Assembly (NCBI GenBank): GCA_037179385.1
Contig: CM074200.1
Coordinates: forward strand, 32,243,884 to 32,307,883
DNA length: 64,000 nt
Source: Holothuria scabra
Taxonomy: Eukaryota; Echinodermata; Holothuroidea; Aspidochirotida; Holothuriidae
Direction: 5' to 3'
The notes under the pieces were generated by a model. That model worked only from the letters and a program-made list of their open reading frames with translations, did not search any database and was not told the DNA's origin. Positions 57,428 to 64,000 of this stretch are shown in pieces (position 1 is the first letter of the stretch; every line of letters begins with the position of its first letter). Both the position numbers and the translations under genes were made by a program.

Positions 57428-60344
57428 GGTAACTGTACCAGCTCTTTCTTCTTTAGGTCCTATAGGAAGCTTTTCTTGAAAAAGTATAAAAGTCAAGATA
57501 TATTTTAAATAGCAGTGAGACGGACGACAAAATTCTTTGGCGTTGAAGAAAATCAAATCAAACTACAAACAGTTCGATTTCTCAATGTTGGCGGTAATAT
57601 CTGCCACGTTTATTCAATGTATACAAACCATGCTCAACGACTTTCCTATTTGTCCCGAAGATAAAATTGTTGCTAGACTGGGCTAACATTCTATCTGTAG
57701 ACACTGTACGTAAGCCAGGAAAATATCATGGGTTAGGATACACATGACTCTACTTCGAAAAATTATTATAAGTCAGTAAGTTTGGTGACATTTTCCAAAT
57801 GCACGGTGACCAAATTTCCTCTAAGTTCGACCTTCAAATATCACAAAAAAATTTCAACGGGGATGCGGTGTCTACCTTAGACAAAATGGTGGTCAGAAAA
57901 ACCTCCTCCTGGTGAGAAAAGAACTAATAAAATGTTCCACATGACCCGACCCCAGCTTTGTCGGGTTTACATGCTATACAAGACGGTCAGATAGAAACCA
58001 CCAACTGCGATGAAAGGACGACCACGTCTTTCTGTACCCTAGCTGAGGATCAGGTCAGTGCGATCTGGCGATGTAAAATTTCTATGTCCTATGCTTTAGG
58101 ATCAAACTAAGTCGTGTCCTTTTTCAAATTTAAAGGGGTTCATTTTGTTTCGCACAATAAAGATAATATCTCAAAAAATCACTTGTGTATGATTTGTGAC
58201 TGAAGTTAGCAAATTTGTCAAATATTGATCAAACAGTAGCAAGATAGTCGCCTTAATTCACAGGAATCGCAAGCGTATCGTCAAGCGGTTTTTATCATTT
58301 GAACGTTTGTTCAAATTTTCGGCAACGATTTTGCGAAATGTAACAATGTAGCACTAATGTATATAGAACTAAAGTCATGCGTTTCAGAGAATCAGTCCTA
58401 AAGACGGATGAATTCTGGTATTTTTCTTCGGTTTCGGTTTCACGGCATTAGTGATATTAAGTTAGTGCTTTTTAGCTGAGGCTGTTTGACTCAGCTTCAG
58501 CATTCCTTTTTCACCAATAAACTGGATAAGACAGTCATTTGTTTTGTTTTATTCATATATTTCTTCTGCTGCAAAAACGAAAGAAAAATTGAAACTGTTG
58601 ACAACCTAAAATTTATCAAATGAGATTAAGAGATTAAATAAAACATCATCTACCCTATCGTTTGGCCAACTATTCCACAAGTTACAATAGTATTCCCTAA
58701 ATATTCCTGGTAGAATAAGAATTTAAATGTTCCACCTAATTTTTAGAGCACTTGCTAAGCTTTTACTGTATTCAGGTAAAGGGTTTGATAATAAACAGTG
58801 ATAACACGTTATTCTACTTGTCCTTAGCACTTTTTTGTGTTTTCGTTTTCATTAGCATGACATCAGGCCGGGTAGCTATATCCCTTCTTCATCTCCAACC
58901 AATAAACCAATAACCGAGGCCATAGGACAATTTTTGATACGGATTAATCACTGATGTAAATTTGCAGCCATGTCCTCCTGAGGGAGGTAACTAGTCCCAA
59001 GCCAGGTCATGGCCTATTTTCTCTTTAGCCGAATATATATAATTGACTCTTTTATATCCGTGTGTGGACTACAAGCATTACCTAACAGCCGAAAGAGTTC
59101 GGGCTATTATGTCAACAAATGTTAAAATGTACCTTCCGCCTTTCTTAACCACGTCGGACACCCCGTGCCATAACTTACGTTATATCATGTGATTACCATA
59201 TGATTTTTTTTCAGTTCAGCTATACGACCAACAGTACTAGGAAGGACAGAAACTAAGACTGTGCTTGCTTCGTGAAACAATAATTCCAGTTCTACGCTTT
59301 AGTCCCTAGTGCCGTAGCGGGAGAAAGCTGTCTCCCAATTCGAAGTTGATTTATCACGCACCCTTTGCAGGAGTGACTCATTAATCCTGTTATATGCTTA
59401 TCGCACACGTGCGTAGGCGATGTATAGGCTATGACGGGGCTTATAATACCTTCCTGATATGAAAACTTAAATGTCCGTATACGGGACTCTTTCTCTCAGG
59501 AGGTGAAAATTTTTGCCCAACCCCGATTCCAATCACACCCTTTTCCCATTTTTGCCAGATGAAAGCACCTAAGTCTGCCAGATTCAGCAAGGTTTTGGCC
59601 AGTTTAAGAAGAATTAGTCCCCAGCCCCCGTCCAGTTAGGCCATAAATAGAATTAAGCGTATAGTCGCCAAGGGGAAAATTGTACCAATGAGAATGTGTG
59701 CTACGATCAACCATGAACGCTACACAGCGTGCCATGAACACAGCTAGCGCTCATTACGCTGACAAAAATTTTGCGCATTTTTAAAAAAATCAACTTCTTA
59801 GATGGCGTTCTCGTTTGACCCCTTTCTCAATGCCATTTCAAAACTCCCAACTACAGTAATTTCTAATTCCTAATGAGTGAGTTCAGAGTTACAGAGATGT
59901 CTAACAGGTCAGAGCTCAAAGGGTACTCCGAACGCATATGCTGCACTGCACTGCACAGTGACACTGACGTCCAGTACACGTTACTATATATGGTATACAC
60001 TTTGCAATGCCCCAAAGCCCAAACGAATAAGAAATTGGCTGTGTTAAAAAAATGCTGAAGTAATCAGGCCAATTTACTCGATTGAAATAAAATCTATCTC
60101 CCAATACTTGCAATGATGTTAAACATCGAAAATTTTGCAGGATCACTAGTGAAGCTGTGTCAGACCTTGTCTCACGTCAACTAGTCGCCGTGCACTGAGA
60201 TACAAGGTAAGTGTACTGTGATCGATTGCAGCTTTTTCACTACTCGACCAGTAGCCGTATTATACATTCGTGAACTCTAAAAATGATAACCAAACCTGCA
60301 AAGAATTACTCACCCGTGGGTTCCTTATGCTTCCTGACCGGAAT
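57428..60344. other. Unannotated; probable intron if 57369 is a real first exon
   Basis: AT-rich DNA. An acceptor-like TGATTTTTTTTCAG at 59201-59214 is followed by frames that close quickly. 60141-60207 is bounded by TTTTGCAG and GTAAGT but has stops in all three frames, so at most it is a non-coding exon. Confidence 0.35.
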
Positions 60345-60900
60345 TGGCCTGGTAAAAACTGCCAAGTTGGTAAAGTGTTTTACTCATTAGTTGGGTAAAA
60401 GAAATTACCCAACATTTCACCCAACTAATTTTGCCCAACAAATGGTTTAAACTCGTACCAACACGTTTGCACAACTGCTGTACTGTTGGGTGCTTGTTCG
60501 GATTTCAGTAAACCTAATATATAATTATATAGTTTGGGCAGGAAGGAGATTTAGCAAAGTACCCTATAACTTACATCAATTGCCCTCCAAGAGTAGTTGG
60601 GGACACCAGCGACGAAGCGTGTGGTTAATAAATTGTGAAGCGTGTAGTTTGAAATAACAAACTCAATCGTGAACTCTGTATTTCTTCTCCCATTGATTAC
60701 GTGAAAACCTTTTTATCTGTAAAACTTCACTGATCTTTCAATAATCATCTGATTGGTCAATTGCATTTGTCCAACACCTTTAATCAATACTTGAATTTTA
60801 CCCAACCTTAATTTACCTAACAAAAATGGGTAGTTTGTTTATCCATTTGTTCGGCAATTTGAATTTTTCCCAACGCTTTTTACCCAGCAGTTTTTAGAGT
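60345..60900. mobile_element. Foldback MITE rich in CCCAAC/GTTGGG motifs
   Basis: The right end, reverse-complemented, starts ACTCTAAAAACTGCTGGG and continues with GTTGGG-type motifs. The left end around 60351 has TAAAAACTGCC, followed by GTTGGGTAAA, then an inner hairpin (TAGTTGGGTAAAAG and TTACCCAACATTTCACCCAACTA at 60389-60427) and CCCAACAAATGG. Arms are inverted but imperfect; the left boundary is uncertain by several tens of bases. No coding capacity. It shares the terminal motif with 36875-37087. Confidence 0.55.
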
Positions 60901-61844
60901 GTGTATACCTTTTTGTTGTATCATGATGATGTGTTATATAGGTAGTCAAAGTGATTATTTTAGCATGGCATGCAATGAACGACTCAAGTACCGACTTACC
61001 GAAACATGTACAACGTTTCGGAACTACTTGTGCATGAACATGCAGCCAGTCACAACGGTTAATACAGTGTACACTCGCATTGAGGTCCCCTTTGAGTTTT
61101 TATGATGTTCACGCCACTAATGTCTTGATATTCTTACTATTCGGTAACCTTTAAACACATTTTATTTCTTGGGAAAAATAACAAAACTGGTTGATTAAGG
61201 CGATCTCGAGATGGCACGTTTTTAAGATATCTAAGGAAGGAGATTGAAATGCCTCTAGACTATGGCATAGTCAACTTTCGTAACCAAATATCCTTGCGTA
61301 CTGTTAGCCGAATGGGCCTCGCTACTTGGTTCCAGCTAGCACGCACTGAGTTTCAGACTAACATAGCGGTTGCGACGAAAGTTTAAATCAAGATTTTCTG
61401 TAAAACAAAACAAAAACCAAAGAGTAACCTTAGATTCTAATTCCAGTAAGCCCTGCGTACCATATTTTATCGCCTCGCCCGTAATTTTGCCGAAGGGAAG
61501 CCAAATTTCTTCTTCACCGTGACAATGTGCAATGCAGGAGCGTTGCCGCGAACAACATTTTCACTTTGCTATACCCTCATGACCAATGATCCGACATGCG
61601 CAGGTACAACTCTCACCTGGCTTATTGTTGGCCACATTTAAAATCAAAAAGTCGATAACCTGGTAAGTGTGACTCGCCATTACTGGTTCACTGAAGAAAC
61701 CTTTTGACCATTGACAAGCGAAAGTCCATCGTTGAATCAATCTTTTGTAAAATCTCCTAGAGCAGTGTTTCAATATCTGGACACGCAGCAACAAAGATAT
61801 TTACAAATTTGTAATTTTGAGAGAAAGCGAGAACCATATTGCTT
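60901..61844. other. No supported gene
   Basis: AT-rich DNA with no defensible exon. Confidence 0.4.
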
Positions 61845-62860
61845 TTGAAAAGGTCAAATATCATTTGGGGTCAAAAAAGCCACAAATCTAAAAAAAATTG
61901 TAAACGAAATATTTTAAGATAGGAAGGACGTACGACATTCATTTAAATAAATAGATTGGTCATGTTGAGAAAAAACCCTACCGCATTTGGTGTGGAGGTT
62001 AAAGGTCATTGGAGTTCAACCGAGGTAAAAGTTTGAAAATAGTTTAGGGCTAAATCGCTTGCAAACACGAAATCAAAAAAATGCAAAATGGTAACTTTTC
62101 ATAGTTAGTATGTTGATTTAGTATATTGATTTTTCATAAAGACAAAGAAAAACCTAAAGTTGTGTTTGATGGGGTTTAAAAGTCAATGATGTCATCAGAG
62201 GTAAACTGATAGGCAATGGCACATTCTTCAAGTTTGGTACATATATTTGTAATGTTGTCAGAAAGTACGCATTGTTTAGTTGGAGGTCAAAGATCATTTA
62301 AGATCAAGAAAGGTCAAAAGGCGCAATCAATGTACGATATTTTATGAAACAAAGCATCATGGAAATGTTCACATACTAGACATGTAGATGCGTTACAATC
62401 AGATCTATAGATTTTAGTAGAGGTCTAAGATGATCTGATGACCAGGAAAATAAGACTTCAAAAATCTTGAAGATAGTTTTAAACATGACGTCTCAAATTA
62501 GAAATGGTGGGTATTCTTCCTACTTGAGAGTAGGGGTAAATAAAACAGCTGAAGAACCCTACAGTTTTGGGTGGAGACAAAAGGTGATGTCTGGTCAACA
62601 GAAGTCAAAACCACGAAAAATTAGTAAACACAAGAAAGCAAGTAAGGATAGTGTTTATACTTGACACGTGGTTGCATCATAGTCAAGAGATGAGCTCTAT
62701 ATTGAAAGAGGATTGAAAGATTGTTAGAAGTCACGGAAGGTAAACCGTAAAAATACACACTGAGTTTCATGCATGATTAGGTGCAAAGTGGAAATTACCT
62801 CTGATAATGGTTTACGTTTGATGGATTTTGAGGGTAATTATAGCAATTGTGGGTTTAATG
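61845..62860. repeat. Degenerate tandem array carrying AGGTCA motifs
   Basis: A block of the form AGGTCAAAGGTCATTTG-GGTCA recurs at about 61850, 61998, 62171, 62283, 62421, 62572 and 62708, spaced 112-173 bp (mean near 140). Intervening sequence is also shared in part (ATGTTGA, AAAACCCTA, GTGTTTGGTGGAGG-like). The units are strongly diverged, so the array is old. AGGTCA pairs are nuclear-receptor half-sites in direct-repeat spacing; whether they bind anything is unknown. Confidence 0.65.
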
Positions 62861-62884
62861 TCACACCCTATAGTAACTCCCTGG

Positions 62885-63065
62885 TCAAACCAAGTTTTAT
62901 TGTGTCATAGGTGGTCCTTATTCTAGACGCATTTTGGGAAAATTTGGGTTGAAATCCGATGTATATGGTTCTCAAGATATGAGCAGGTAAATTTGTCCCA
63001 TTTTCATCAACAGCAACAGATGAGCTTGAAGCAAGTTCATATGACATAACGTACTCAAATTAATG
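62885..63065 (+). repeat. Interspersed repeat family A, 3'-module copy
   Basis: Shares TCTCAAGATATGAGCA and GAGCTTGAAGCAAGTTCATATGACAT with 37660-37735, in the same order and spacing. It directly follows the AGGTCA array and precedes a foldback end. Confidence 0.65.
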
Positions 63066-63069
63066 AACA

Positions 63070-63190
63070 GTCTTTTGTATGAAAGTGCTGTATTATTAGC
63101 ACTACAAAAGTGCTGAAACAGCGCTTTTGGTGCTAATTAAATTCAGCACCCAGAAAGTGCTATCAAAATAACACTTCAGTTTTTAGGGTG
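63070..63190. mobile_element. Foldback element end with AGTGCT/AGCACT repeats
   Basis: The right end, reverse-complemented, starts CACCCTAAAAACTGAAGTG, the same terminus type as 36875 and 60900. The body is a nest of AGTGCT and AGCACT copies in both orientations (AAAGTGCTGTATTATTAGCAC and the inverted CAGCACCCAGAAAGTGCT), able to fold back. The left terminus lacks a clear CACTCTAAA match and may be truncated. Confidence 0.5.
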
Positions 63191-64000
63191 TATACTTTTT
63201 AATTTCATTTTGCAAAACCTTTAAAAGAAAATATTCTGTGATAATCAATTGTGTCTCTCCGTAAAGTTTGGAACGAAAGTTGTTAGATGTCATCCCTCGA
63301 CCCACAGCTTGTTCAAAAATAAAATTAAAGGTTAATAAGTTAAACTTCAATGTTTTTATTATGCAACGTGTAAATGCTGACGTCACTGAATTTGCCATCA
63401 TCTTTGCATTCAGTACAGTATGTAAGCAAGAATAAGTAAATTACAAGGCTGTAGATTGTAGCAGAAAAGCATAAATAATGCAACGATTGATGACGTACAA
63501 GATCCATTAACGGGGAAATCATTCTGTAAGCGAGATAACTTGTTAGTGCTCTTTGTGAAAACGATTGGGACGATATTACCAGTGTGAATATTCATATGTT
63601 AGCTTCAAAATAGATAACATTTAGATAAGCTGTACCTCAGTCTCATATTTCAGATAAAAGAAGTGCATAAACTAACTAACCTGGCTTCAGATGATCCAAC
63701 GTACTCAGTATTTTATCACTAGTTTACATGCAGAAAATCGACTCAGTGACGCATGCCGATTTTACATTGCCAAGAGGGTAGTTATTCGACTTGTTTTTCG
63801 ATTTTACGTTATTTCAATTGATTACTTCTAATGATACAAGCTTATTAAATAGCCGTGCTACTACTAACATTATGTTTAAGGTTGCCCTCCCATCATTTCA
63901 TCATTTAAATCTAGCTTGATAAAAGCTTCTTTGCTCTCGTAGAAGAAAGGAAGGGACATTTTTGATCGTTTTAGTTTTGAAAGGATGAAATGAATTGGTA
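63191..64000. other. No supported gene
   Basis: AT-rich DNA to the window edge. TGACGTCA lies at 63378-63385. Minus-strand frames of 60-72 codons show no recognisable product. Confidence 0.4.

Noticed and set aside
59201..59278. Second exon for the signal-peptide exon at 57369
   Set aside because: The acceptor is good, but in the required phase the frame stops after about eight codons.
60141..60207. Coding exon bounded by TTTTGCAG and GTAAGT
   Set aside because: All three frames contain stops within 67 bp; at best a non-coding exon.
1..64000. LTR retrotransposon, rRNA or integrated viral sequence
   Set aside because: No long direct repeats, primer-binding site, integrase or capsid-like frames, and no rRNA-like blocks were seen on either strand.

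Overview
This is 64 kb of AT-rich (roughly 36-38% GC by eye), intron- and repeat-dominated animal DNA. There are no operons or prokaryotic features, and almost none of the open frames has an interpretable product. The mix of repeats suggests a marine invertebrate, most likely a deuterostome and perhaps an echinoderm: a tRNA-derived SINE with an AACT/AACC-type tail, a LINE 3' end with a short GAACT-type tail, hAT elements carrying internal GCGCTCCGCGC-like motifs, and an array built on AGGTCA motifs. This is an impression from repeat style, not a species identification.

The best protein-coding signal is a split gene on the + strand at 51054-55246. Three exons have good splice sites and mutually consistent phases. 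They encode the last 107 residues of a small protein that looks secreted and proteolytically processed: a four-cysteine segment, a Lys-Arg site, a linker, an acidic spacer and a C-terminus ending in basic residues. This is the usual layout of a peptide-hormone or neuropeptide precursor. I could not find its signal-peptide exon. A separate signal-peptide-like first exon lies downstream at 57369-57427, ends in the phase the 51054 exon would accept, and may start a neighbouring, possibly paralogous gene. Other exon-like pieces (7858-7920, 8160-8399, 26718-27086, 30133-30265 minus, 31438-31920, 56602-56667) are much weaker.

Most of what can be explained is mobile DNA. From left to right: a degenerate GC-rich DNA-element remnant (1088-1268); SINE copies (4626, 22828, 25310, 31008, 54457); a foldback family B with long inverted repeats (6838-7400, 21768-21962, 55644-56224); an interspersed family A with about nine pieces (11999, 16745, 21000, 37092, 38505, 39570, 44995, 54245, 62885), one interrupted by a 229-bp insertion flanked by an 8-bp duplication; a decayed LINE reverse-transcriptase 3' end (13170-14160); a piggyBac-type MITE with TTAA ends (15884-16142); a complete non-autonomous hAT element with a 14-bp inverted repeat and a near-perfect 8-bp target duplication (27163-28906); a 15-bp minisatellite (34093-34660); foldback elements ending in CACTCTAAAAA-type termini (36875, 60345, 63070); a hAT-type 3' end (48680-48771); and a degenerate array of about 140-bp units carrying AGGTCA half-sites (61845-62860).

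Across the window the palindrome TGACGTCA (a perfect CRE/ATF site) occurs at least 13 times, where fewer than one is expected from base composition. The remaining stretches are listed as unannotated sequence.
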